Source: Isoetes taiwanensis | Taxonomy: Eukaryota > Streptophyta > Lycopodiopsida > Isoetales > Isoetaceae | Assembly (NCBI GenBank): GCA_021234155.1 | Contig: JAJEKV010000047.1 | Span: 5,037,637 to 5,101,636, forward strand | Length of the DNA stretch: 64,000 nucleotides | Direction: 5' to 3' | Shown here: one piece after another, positions 27,250 to 37,571 of the stretch | Numbering within the stretch: position 1 is the stretch's first letter | Layout: each line of letters starts with the position of its first letter | The notes under the pieces: generated by a model | Databases searched by the model: none | What the model was told of the DNA's origin: nothing | The model's input: only the letters and a program-made list of their open reading frames with translations | Program-made: the position numbers and the translations under genes

Positions 27250-28244
27250 GTGCGATTTATCTGCGTTTTGAGATTAGCAGATAAATCCGCTTCTTGAGGC
27301 TAGTTGAGAGAGTCCCCCTTAGAGTATTTATAGCTTTGTTGCATTCCTCTCATTTTCATCAGCCGTCTTTGAGCCTCCCCTTTGTGGGTTGCATGCCCTC
27401 CCAGGAAGTTTTAGCCCTGCTTTGTAACTCTGCGTTATTGAAGTTTTTTTGTAGTCAATATGTCTTAGTTTTTCATGTTGATTGGCTCATTGTTTGACTT
27501 CTTGATCTTGCGATAGTATCTTGCACGATGGGCTAGGGGCTCTCATGCCAAGCATTGTTGTTGGGGCAACTCTTATGTCTTGAATGTTGGGATTTAAGTG
27601 GGTGACGATGTGAGGGCCCTTGTGCCATGGTGGTGGGCTCTCGTGTGCCAGAGATATGGTGGCCTTTGTGCCAAGATTGGGGTCCTCGGACCAGGGATTT
27701 CTTTGTTCCTTTTGCAGGTTTGCTCAAAGATGGATGTGGCAACATCCTTTGCAAGTTTTGCGAGAATCTTGGCTTGTTGGGTTCATGTTGGACATTAGCA
27801 ATGGAGGCCTATAATTTTTTATGAACTTATTTTGAGTTTTGAATCCTTTGTGGCACTTTGATGCCTGCCGGTGTGCATAAGGGATTATTAGAGGTGAAAA
27901 ATTATTATACTGCTATTTTGGAAATAAAGGGGAGGCCACATGGCTCATTCATTCATTAGCATATTCACATTTAAATTAAAATCCCCCTTAAACCCCCTTT
28001 GGTTTGGGTGCATATTCACACGGGGGGTGACGTAGGGCAGCGAGAGCCCTTATAATTATTTTTTGCACGTACAAAATCAACACCATATAGTATTTTGCTT
28101 CAAATCTTATAGTATTTTGCAAATCTTGTTATACAGTATAGCAAATTTTGTACTTGCATACCCCACAAATGAGGAACTTTACGTACGGTGTAGATTAAGG
28201 AATAAGGGGTGAATATGCCTATCCAACATCTCTCGTTGCCTGGA

Positions 28245-28393
28245 GTCACCCCCCGTGTGAATATGCACCCAAACCAAAGGGGGTTTAAGGGGGATTTTAA
28301 TTTAAATGTGTTGGATCCAATGGTTGTGATAGTTAATGGTAGTTATGTGTTGGTTGTTATACTAAAAAAACTTTTGGGCCCTTCGGGCCCTAA
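28245..28393 (+). repeat. Arm plus GGGCCC-hairpin unit, inner copy
   Basis: Direct repeat of 30267-30423. Both run from CACCCCCCGTGTGAATATGC-type sequence, through AATGTGTTGGAT and TGTTGGTTGTTA, to GGGCCCTTCGGGCCCTAA. Confidence 0.85.
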
Positions 28394-29859
28394 AAAAACC
28401 AAACATATGTAAAAACATGTAAAACATGCAAAACATGTAGCAATATGTAATATCTAATATCTAGCATTATAACACAAAAAAAAAAAAAAAAAAAAAACTA
28501 ATATGAAGCCTGAGTAAGTATAATATTATACCATAATGTAATTTAATTACATACGTTTTAAAAGCATATTATTTAAAAATTTATTAAGTCATTGAAGACA
28601 GCAAGAGTATTATAGCAATTTTGAAGCACTCAAAATGGATAGCGGCTTAAGATACGATACACATCTTCGTTGATTTGCCTATCAAACAGTCTGCAGAGGG
28701 CAGTTAGCCTATTTACTTGCGCGTAAACCCAACCAACCAACCAACCAACCATAATAACAACACATCAATAGGGTGTTCGCCATGTGCAGGTGGTGGTTGC
28801 GCTGATGGTGGCAGGACTAATTGAACTTGATCTTCATTTATTGGATTCTCTGGTACAGTAATGATGTTAACATCATGTTGACTTCAGGCATCGGAGAAAT
28901 GTCATGTGGAATTGATGGATTGAGAGATTCTATAGTCTGCATGAACATAAAGGAAAGAAATTGGTTAGATTGATATTAATTTAAAAAATAGAATTTTACT
29001 AGTGAAATAAAATTGAATCAATAAAAGCTTTTGATACTGATATGCTCTACAATAATGTTTTATTCACAAACCTTTAATAATGAAATAAAATTGAATCAAA
29101 TAAAAGCTTTAGACATTGATATGCTCGACAATAATGTTTTATTCACAAACCATTGCATGAAAGACAACAACATCAGCGTTACTCTGCAGTAACAATTGGT
29201 GAGGTTCATAAAGAACCAGTGACACTTTCTCACGGGTTGCCTGGCTTTGGTTTAACAAGTGAAGAGAATCGGCCAGTTTGGTGATGTGGAGTAGGTTTCC
29301 TGTAACAGTCAGTGAAGCGAGATCAAGGATAGAGGTTTTGAAGCAAGCTTGCTCTGTTAGCATTCCACGTGTTGTTACTTCAGCTACAGCTATTTCTCTT
29401 TCACAATGAAATCATTGTTTATCAATCCATATGATTTTGGATGCTCCATACGGCCACTGTTTGACTGATCTGCACGACTCAAAAAGCGGCATGGAATAAT
29501 CCGCCTGTTGTGTGCACAAGAATCCATTTGTTGATTGAGGCTAAAGGCTGGTTGCTATGAATAATCCAGCAGGCCAGGAATATCCAATAAGTTGGAAGCA
29601 AACAGAGGGCCTAAAACTTTAAACTCTTTTAGAATCTGCAACAAATCTTAGAACAGACAAAGTGAAGGAAACAAAGGCGGGTTTTGCAGCATTGCATTGT
29701 AGAACCAGAAAACCAATATCTTGTAAAAAATACCATTATATCAACTGAAGAAACATTAAAAAAACAAATACCTTTGTAAATGTGAGCAAAAAATCCATCT
29801 CGTGATAACCTTCCATCAGCAAACATCCACTCCGGCAACAAGAATCCAAGAGGGCAAGT
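28394..29859. other. Interior of inverted-repeat element, no recognised gene
   Basis: An A-rich run (28476-28497), (CCAA)n at 28727-28750 and a duplicated phrase (CAATAATGTTTTATTCACAA at about 29051 and 29131, 80 bp apart) are present. A 74-codon minus ORF (29139-29363) has a fairly protein-like composition but matches nothing I recognise. Confidence 0.45.
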
Positions 29860-29968
29860 ACACATGCACATGCACATGCACATGCACATGCGCAGTACAC
29901 ATGCACATGCACATGCACACACGTGCACATGCACGTGCACATGTGCATGCATACACATGCGCAGTGTT
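29860..29968. repeat. (CACATG)n microsatellite
   Basis: Mostly alternating purine/pyrimidine CACATG/CACGTG units interrupted by GCGCAGTA. It yields spurious Cys/His/Met-rich ORFs on both strands. Such tracts can form Z-DNA. Confidence 0.9.
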
Positions 29969-30266
29969 CATGCACAAACATGCAGAGAAAGACAACAACC
30001 CTCGGATTGTTTCAGCGAACAAAAATTAATGGCCTATTGCACTCTAGAAATACTATTTAGTACACCTCAATGAATACAACAACAAAATCATAGAAAAACC
30101 ATGTGATCCTGACCATACGTGATCCTCGTTTGTGGGGTATGGCTGTACAAGTTTTAGTATACTGTATATTAAAGTTTATGAAATACTATAAGGTTTGCGG
30201 CAATGTACTTAATGGTGTTAATTTTGTACGTCTATTGTAAGTTTTTTGGGGCTCTCGCTGCCCTAC

Positions 30267-30423
30267 GTAACCCCCCGTGTGAATATGCACCCAAATCAAA
30301 GGGGGTTTCAGGGGGATTTTAATTTAAATGTGTTGGATGCAATGGTTTGTGTTAATTAATGTTGATGATAGTGATGTGTTGGTTGTTAGATTAAAAAAAA
30401 AAATTGGGCCCTTCGGGCCCTAA
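30267..30423 (+). repeat. Arm plus GGGCCC-hairpin unit, outer copy
   Basis: Direct repeat of 28245-28393. Confidence 0.85.
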
Positions 30424-30510
30424 TAAAGGCTTTGGGGCACTAAGGATAGCATATTTGCATGTAGACTTAATTACTAAGAAGCTTGGTAAAAAACACATTT
30501 AACTAACATG

Positions 30511-30585
30511 AAGGCCTCCAGGAATCGAACCAGCCTGCATGTTTGCATGTTATGAACCAGAGAGACGTAGATCCTCTAACAATGC
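30511..30585 (-). other. Degenerate tRNA-like sequence (Met CAT-like)
   Basis: On the minus strand GTTAGAGG is followed by a TGGTTCATAACA anticodon-loop-like segment and a B-box-like GGTTCGATTCC. Acceptor and T-stem pairing is poor, so this is a tRNA pseudogene or the head of a SINE rather than a working tRNA gene. Confidence 0.35.
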
Positions 30586-31269
30586 TTTATATAAGACAAA
30601 CCATTAACATTAACACAAACCATTAATATCATACAAGCACCTCTTATACACATATACAAATATTAAAAAAGTGTTCCGCAATGCTCCGCTTTAAGAACTT
30701 GAAAGGCAAATAAGAACTTAAAACAAGAGCGTCAACCCTGAGCGTCAATCCTTTGAGAACTTGAACAACAAATAAAAACTTAAAACAAGAGCATCAACAA
30801 ACAATATGTAGCATTGTGCTTGTTGGCAACAAAAAGCAAGATACTTGCTGCATATGTGTTCAATCAAATCCCTCAAGCATAACTTCCAGTAAGATAGAAG
30901 CCTTCAGTTGGAAATAAAAAATATGAGTTCTACACAACTTTCAGTAAGATAGAAGCTTCCAATTGCCACAAGAATGGTGGGAGTAAACTGGAGTCCGCCT
31001 ACATAAGATGCATCATTTGACAAAGACCACTTTAACAGGATAATGTAATGTGCTAACAAATTCATTGTATCGATCAAATGGATTATCATCATCATCTAGC
31101 AAAGATTGTGCAGGCTGTATCTGCAAGTTGCTGCACATATGTAGAATACAAGGTATCACAAAAGCTGCTAGATGCTTATGGCAAAAGAGATAGAATAGCA
31201 AATGTATATAGTATTTCAGTAAATACCTGGACACTTCAGCTTCTTAAGATAACACAGTTCCAACTTGAG
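30586..31269. other. Intergenic, no gene recognised
   Basis: AT-rich, with short internal duplications. GAACTTGAA..CAAATAA.AACTTAAAACAAGAGC occurs twice at about 30695 and 30755, and TTTCAGTAAGATAGAAGC recurs near 30885 and 30940. Confidence 0.45.
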
Positions 31270-31702
31270 GATGTTCCAACTTGAAGATTGTTAGAATGAA
31301 GCCATAGTTTAGTCACATCTTTTAATCATCCAAGCTCCGCTGGAATGGTTCCTGTTTGGTAGCTAAAAGGTGGTCTAGCAAGCGGGTCAAAATCAAGTCA
31401 AAACCAGTAAAATTGTTATTCCAAGTGCAAATTCAAGTTGTTCATGCTTCCAATCTCAGCAGGAATGCTTCTATAAAGTAGGTTCGTGCTAAGGCCTAAT
31501 TTTTTAACTTGTTATTATCCAAGTGCAAATTCAATAAGCTGCTCATGCTTCCAATCTCAGCAGGAATGCTTCCATAAAGTAGATTAGTGCCAAGGCCTAA
31601 TTTTTGGATGGATTGAAGCTGGCCAATACATGGGTCAGGTTGAGTGCTTAAATCCCAGTAGGAAATCTCCAGGGCCTTTGCAAAATCTTGCAGGGCATTC
31701 AA
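31270..31702 (-). pseudogene. Leucine-rich-repeat receptor pseudogene fragment
   Basis: The minus strand from 31702 reads MNALQDFAKALEISYWDLS, then a DPC and a GLGTNLLYGSIPAEIGSMSS repeat ending LLNLHLDNNKL. This is an LRR N-terminal cap (DxxAL..F..AL...W....DPC) followed by plant-type LRRs (xLxxNxLxGxIPxEI). A second near-copy of the LRR lies at about 31430-31495 and a third relic (GTIPAELG) at about 31330-31355, with frameshifts. No transmembrane or kinase segment follows. It is the relic of an LRR receptor-like protein or kinase. Confidence 0.75.
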
Positions 31703-32127
31703 CTCTGTGTATTAAGAGATTGTGCTGTCAAGCCCATGCTCCATAATCATATCAAAAATTCAGAAATGCCTGCTATGCATCCTATTCTTACTTCCAAGCC
31801 TTCTGATACATTTCCAAAAACAAGTTGGGTATCAGATTTACTTGGCAAGCGCAGTCTACGTCATTCTGCCCCTGCCAAAAAAATAACTCAAATCCGTCCT
31901 TCAATTATTATGTTGAATACATCTGTCAACACAGAGCCTATGAAGCTCACAGTACATGTCGATCAGATATGAAAATAGGTGAAGAAGGTTTTTGAATGCC
32001 ATCTGATTGGCATATCCGGCAAAAGCAATCCACCTGGAACAATGCCTAATTTTTGCAAGATTGAGCAACTAGGTTACCATGCATTATGAAGACCTGCGAG
32101 GTCAAGCATGTGCCACAATCGAAATTC

Positions 32128-32400
32128 CTATAGCCAACAAATTATAATCCTTACCTGAAGCAGATGAACAAATTTGAAGACCAACAGATTTCGAGATTTC
32201 GCAGATGAACTTGGGGCCTTGCAAGCCCCTTGCCTTAGATGTAACAAAAAAATCTTCTCTTTGTAGTCCAGCAATTCCTCGGCTAAGGGCATCTGCCAAA
32301 GCATGACCCACTTCGACTTGGTGAATAACCCATCTTCTTGAACTTCGTCAGCAAAAAAGATGAGGATTACCTGGTCAGAGCAAACGGTTCCAAACAACAA
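32128..32400 (-). pseudogene. Aldo-keto reductase pseudogene fragment
   Basis: One frame reads DEVQEDGLFTKSKW. After a frameshift the neighbouring frame reads GHALADALSRGIAGLQREDF followed by FVTSKA. This resembles the AKR-superfamily segment after the catalytic Asp/Tyr (xxVGxALxxxLxxGxxxREDLFVTSK). The rest of the barrel is missing, so it is a short relic. The assignment rests on this single block. Confidence 0.5.
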
Positions 32401-33599
32401 ATTTATTCCGAGAGCTTTTCTGTGATGGCAAATCTAATATCTATCATGTTTCAACGGGTTAATCAGAGAAGCTGATTGATTTCCGAAATGATTTTGGAAC
32501 TTACAACCGAGATCTCTTACAACAGAAACCATTATAACCCAGAGAACTAATTTTCAAGGAAATGGGAACCCTAAAATGAGCTGCTCGAGCTTTGCATGTT
32601 GAGCAAAATAAAATGTAATAGGAAAAGTAGAACATAACAGAAAAATATATGATATGTGGGTCTAGACTATTGAAAATAGCCATCAAAATTAATTCAAGCA
32701 TATGCAAATACAATGCGCACTCTAGATGTACTAATTAGTATGCCTCGTGCAATACGCCCATGAAATCATATGAAAACCATGCCAAAAAACGTATAAAATC
32801 ACAAAAAAAAACCCCTGTTATAATGCTACATATTTGTTTCGTTGTGTTGACTGAGTGCAACTAGGCTCTAGAATTATCTCTATTGTATCTATGGATGTAT
32901 GGATGTGCTACCCTTCGCGGTAGCTTGATGTATTGTTGTTGCTAGTTCTGACATTGTTTATGCTTCCGCTGTTATAGGAGCCCATAGGGGAAGGGCGCGC
33001 AAGACACCTTCATGTCCCCTACCCGCACTAGGGATACCCTAGAGTGCGGGATAGACGGAGGGCCTGTGCGGTCGAAGGACTGGATAGGGGATTCCCTACG
33101 GAGTGTATGGCCGGGCGCCGTATATTTTGTAGGGAGCGTCAAACCAGTGCTCCCTTCTAGGGTTATTCAATAATCTGCTGAGTAGATTAACATCGTAAGT
33201 GATATCTGCCTTGTGCTATTCGCCGCATACAACAAACTCCCGACCAATGACCTATAACGTATGGTTTTCATTCCCTTTTCCTCTTTAGGTGTTTTTGGAC
33301 ACATCTTTCCTGATATTCTTGCCCTATGACTACTGGTGTTTTTGATGCATTACAATCAAGCATTCTGAATTTGACTAGCATTTTCTTGATATATTGCTCC
33401 TAAATGAGATATAACACACCTCGAGCTCTGTCCCTTCTAGTCTTAGTTTGTGAGCATAAAACATTGATATACCTGAAAATGCCCTTTACTAATTTAAGTT
33501 TTTTTTGGACAAAAGAGCTATATAATATACGCATTCTCCTACCCCATCGTCTCACAAAATCAAATGGCTAGTGCAAAATCATCTTAAATCTCTTACACA
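32401..33599. other. Intergenic with dispersed repeat and GC-richer segment
   Basis: 32835-32873 is the second copy of the 39-bp dispersed repeat at 27211. 32980-33190 is GC-richer with phrases such as CCCGCACTAGGGATACCCTA and its near-inverse, resembling a TE border or LTR. No coding sequence is recognised. Confidence 0.4.
32835..32873. repeat. Dispersed 39-bp repeat, copy 2
   Basis: Two mismatches to 27211-27249, same orientation. Confidence 0.75.
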
Positions 33600-33665
33600 T
33601 ATAAGCACCCACTAAAAAGAACAAACTAGCGGCGGCAACTGCCGCCGCGACAAATTCTTGTAGTG
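33600..33665 (-). mobile_element. Terminal fragment of a CACTA (En/Spm) transposon
   Basis: The minus strand starting at 33665 reads CACTACAAGAATTTGTCGC and then a GCGGCGGCAGTTGCCGCC palindrome. CACTACAAGAA is the diagnostic terminus of plant CACTA elements, and a GC-rich hairpin just inside is common in them. No partner CACTACAAG terminus was found in the window, so this is a truncated end or part of a longer, eroded element extending left. Confidence 0.75.
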
Positions 33666-36006
33666 ATAATGGGTGGAATACAGAAAAGATAGAATATTGT
33701 TAGATATTCAATAGGTAGTTCCATATAGTCCATGATTGACATCATATTATATATGTCATTAATGTTGAATTTTTTTTTCTTTTTTTTTTTTGAGAGAGAA
33801 CGAAATTTTTATATTATATGAAATAAGAAGTACAATGTTTTAAACACAAAAAGGATTACTATAGGAGTAATCTCAACATCTTCATCCTTTATGTGCTTCA
33901 AACTTATTCTGCTCTATAAGGAAGTATACAATAAGCACATAAAATCCTCCCATAAGGTAACCAGAATAACCAAGATGATGCTAGGAAATAGAGCTCCCGA
34001 AAAAATCCTTCAATGTCGGAAGGATCATAGCAAGGAATCCAAAAGAATGAGAAGTGAAGGAAGTCACATGGCCCTGCTCACTGCTGAGCTCCAAATTTCT
34101 GTACAGCTGCATCAATGTAGCATCAAATTCCATACAACTCGATATAGCAGTATCGAGTGATCCTATTCCAAGTGTATCAGTACTTAGAATGGAAACATGT
34201 AGATTGGCTTATTAGTACCAAAATCTACTCTCAAGCATCAGTACTTGAGCAGCTATTCAAGTATGAAATACATGAGATAGCATCAGGAATTTAAATCAAG
34301 ATTCAGATCTTGAACAAGCTATTTTCTGCCCTGCCATACAGTATTTTTACCTCTTCGATTCAGACCTCATACTTCCAGAAATCTTTACAACAAACCTCCT
34401 GACTTGAAAGAAAGATTCTGATCAAATCTTGTGGAATCTGTACCTTTCTTGCTAGTAAGAAAGAACAGGAGAAAGAGATGACGAAAATGGCAATGATTTT
34501 CTAGGCACTGTATAACAATAAGGACTGCTAAATTTACAGGCTAAGAAACCTCTTTGTTCAAGGACTCTCAAAATTTCGTTCCACCTTATAAGCCTTTGCG
34601 CTGCTTCAGTGTAATCTTTGCAAGAAAGATTATAATGCCAAGAGCATTAGAATGAAATACCACGTTAGTGGTTTACCTGAGAATTCAAGAACCCGCCCTG
34701 AAGATTCTTCTGAGACCTCAAATTTACAGCCCGTGATGAAAGGGAAGGGGCCAAAAAACTCTTTGCCTAGTCTGTGCTAGCCGCTGGGTTGCCTTAGAAT
34801 TGAATCGACTGTATTGCAGCAGTGCCGGAAGCCAGGAAAGAGGGGCGGCCTCTCCCTGCCGCCGCCGCCCTAACCGCAGGCGCCAAGAAACGTCCACGGC
34901 ATTCTCCTTTTCGTCCTTGAATATGACAATGTTGAAATTTTTGCACATGTGAAATCAATCAAATATTTGTACAATGGACCACATATAATTTCTATGAATC
35001 TACCAAAAATATGTTGTTCCTATTGTAAAGTTTGCAATAAATAGCATAGAATAGAATAGAGAGAGTCTTGGAATTATCATTATTCAATACGTTGTAGCAT
35101 GTATTATTGGGCTCAAGTATGTTCTTGCATATTTAGTTTTTCATTTCCAAGTAAGAAGTTCCAGATCTTATCATCTTTTCTCCATCTACTACAGATCTTA
35201 TCATCTTTTCTCCATCTACTGCAGAGATATCTCTTTTGTCTTGAAATTGCATTAAAATAATATGTTGGCTAAATAGGGTCGGATCATGAAAGTACATGTA
35301 TAATCTTCACACCTAGTATTATTGTACTAAAATTAGGTCTTATGGGCAAATTAGTGGCCCTTACAACAAACAACAAACCATGTCGAATGTGGATACAATA
35401 TGGCCCTTAAGTAGATAGAAACCCCATATAATACTCATCTATACTTATGCAGCATTGCTGAATAGTTTTTTAGATCAATCATGTCTTGATTGCAAAGATA
35501 CTTGAACATTTCAAAAGACATCCTCCAATCTATATTGCAACACATATCTGTCATCACATGATGCCCCGTTGTATGCGGCCAAACGACGGACAACTACTAC
35601 TTGGGAGTTGAAACTGAATGAAACATTATAAGAATCAAAAGGGCAGTAATATGGTTTCCCCGATTCATATGTCATATAAGAGCTTGCCTTATCGTTACCT
35701 ACTTAGGTATCATATCACGTGCCACAAGACTTTCCCCTTGCCCTAGGATTGTGTGTTCTTGGCTCTTGAGCTATAAATCATTCCTTGCAGATTTCTTATT
35801 TGGCAAAAAAGGAAGGATGTTATTTGCCTTTGTTGAGATATAACATCTGCCTTTACCAAATGAAATAGCGTCATGACAACTAAAACATAATCCCAAACCA
35901 TGTGTAAAATTCTAACTCTTAAACAATAAAGAAATCCCATTGTTAGCCAGTATTCATTTACTTCAAAATGTTATTTAACACTATACACTATTGTCTCAAT
36001 ATCGAC
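33666..36006. other. Intergenic, no gene recognised
   Basis: Contains T-rich runs (33771-33791), an AT-rich background, a small GC-rich patch at 34840-34900 and a 35-bp direct duplication (CAGATCTTATCATCTTTTCT at about 35164 and 35199). The ORFs lack recognisable domains. Confidence 0.5.
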
Positions 36007-36334
36007 TGATATGGTCTATGGGGTATGGGATAAAGCCTGGAAAGGTTGGGGCCCATTGGATAACGATTTCCTTGAAGGATCTGTCCTTTTGGTGTGTTGG
36101 TTATCACTAGAGGTACTAGTGTGTAACATTTGGTATCAGAGCCAAGGTTCAATTCCTCATGGCAACATTGGTGTGTTCCACATGTTTGAGGGCAAGCATC
36201 TCGAGGAGGTGGAGGAATTGATATGGTCTATGGGGTATGGGATAAAGCCTGGAAAGGTTGGGGTCCATTGGATAACGATTTCCTTGAAGGATCCGCCCTT
36301 TTGGTGTGTTGGTTATGACTAGAGGTACTTGTAA
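36007..36334 (+). mobile_element. Miniature LTR retrotransposon (TRIM/SMART type)
   Basis: Two direct repeats of about 115-122 bp (36007-36128 and 36219-36334) begin TGATATGGTCTATGGGGTAT; the first ends GTGTAACA. They differ at only a few sites before diverging near the 3' end. Just after the first lies TTGGTATCAGAGCC (36130-36143), the Met-tRNA primer-binding site. Before the second is a purine-rich GAGGAGGTGGAGGAA tract. The internal domain is only 90 bp and cannot code. It must depend on another retrotransposon for proteins. It sits about 1.2 kb upstream of the ACLA start. Confidence 0.85.
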
Positions 36335-36472
36335 ATTGCTTGTATAGCAAATGCAGCATGTATTTACCCTCCTATATGTGGCAACTGCTTTGGAATTGAA
36401 TTGCATTAAAATAAACGGGCTCATAATTGCGGACGAGTTTGGTAAGGTAGCACTTATTGAAATATATACATC

Positions 36473-36644
36473 ATGGAAACTGGGTTGCTGATTCCGCCTC
36501 CGGAATAAAAAATGGCACTATGATCCCGTAGTAGGTAAATCAACAGGCTCCCTAGTTATCATGATGTGACGAAACTGGGTCGATGATTCCAGGACCCGCT
36601 TCCACTGGTCCCAGGACTCCTGAAATCATTTCCCCAGTTTCCAT
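36473..36644. mobile_element. MITE-like inverted repeat, ~170 bp
   Basis: The outer arms are ATGGAAACTGGG and CCCCAGTTTCCAT. A second GAAACTGGGTCGATGATTCC phrase inside echoes the left arm (GAAACTGGGTTGCTGATTCC). No coding capacity; the superfamily and target duplication are unresolved. Confidence 0.5.
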
Positions 36645-37571
36645 CCCTTCATACAACATTTTAAGACTACAATTGAACATTCTCCAGTTGTAGATTATAA
36701 TTGATATGAATTGAATTGACTTGTATCGTCTACGGAAACCAAAAGGCCTATGGGACCCAATACGAGATTATAACGAGGAGAGGCAGGGGGTAGAGAAACG
36801 GTTTGGTTGACTTCAAAAAAATAGAATGGCAAGTCAGACTGAGATTGAGATTTGCAAGTTTAAATTCCTTCTCCTAAATTAGACCTTTTAGTAGGAAGGA
36901 AAGGGAGGTGTTGGAAAGAATGGTGGATGGCTTTAAACGCATACAAAAAACATGTGGCATATCACAACCCACAACCCCCACACCTACTCGTCTTAAAATT
37001 GACCCGCTTTCTAAACGCTCCCGATCTGCCCCAGAGATCTTGGACCTCATCCACGCCCTTCAATGCAACCCGACAGGATTTCCCCAGCATATAATCATCC
37101 CCCAGAACACCCCGGATCTGAGGCCGTGGAGTTCTTTCTCTAGATCCGCATAGAACCCACGTCTTGGAGCTGCTTTATCGAATAACCCATAATTCGATCT
37201 TGTCTTTAGGTCAGTTTGTTTCTTCAAGGAATGCTTCTGCTTGAATGTAAAGTTCGTGGATTTTTGTTTCTCGATCTGCTGATTTTATGATCTGTATTGT
37301 ATGGAAATGGCTTTGCACTGTTTTATTCTATTGCCCTTCATTTTCCAGCTCTGATCTAGCCTAGATGAGTAAGTTATTCCATCAGATTAATATCAATAAA
37401 ACAGGACCATTACGTCGTTAAAAAAAAAAAAAAAAAAAACCAAACATGCAGATAAATGTGCATTTGGATTGATAAGCTTATACCAAGCATGTTTTTCTGC
37501 ATTGGCTGCTTTATGGTTTCAGCAGTTAGATTTTCTAAATGGTGCCATATATATTCTCCCAGTTATTTGCA
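36645..37571 (+). promoter_or_regulatory. ACLA upstream region with probable 5' UTR and leader intron
   Basis: A pyrimidine-rich TTCTCCCAG (about 37554-37562) just before the start codon looks like a splice acceptor. An intron in the 5' UTR, starting after about 37209, is therefore likely. An 81-codon ORF at 36908-37153, rich in Pro and Ser, may be part of the leader or a spurious ORF; it has no recognised domain. An A18 run lies at 37421-37438. Confidence 0.4.

Larger units (their letters stand above)
27966..30332. mobile_element. Inverted-repeat element, 84-bp arms, non-coding
   Basis: The left arm 27966-28049 and right arm 30249-30332 are inverted copies with three mismatches (CACATTTAAATTAAAATCCC ... 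GGGCAGCGAGAGCCC). A third arm lies inside at 28245-28328, inverted to the left arm. Each right-facing arm continues into about 90 bp ending in a GGGCCCTTCGGGCCC hairpin (28393 and 30423). The interior carries no transposase. It could be a foldback/MITE-type element with a nested copy, or two insertions that recombined. The superfamily is unassigned. Confidence 0.7.

Noticed and set aside
29629-30073. Cys/His/Met-rich repeat ORFs on both strands
   Set aside because: Translations of the CACATG microsatellite.
30267-30423. Helitron 3' end
   Set aside because: The GC hairpin followed by CTAA is suggestive, but the hairpin abuts the end without the usual spacer and no 5' TC end or Rep/helicase is seen; kept as unassigned.
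30511-30585. Functional tRNA-Met gene
   Set aside because: Acceptor and T stems contain several mismatches, and no standard cloverleaf could be drawn.
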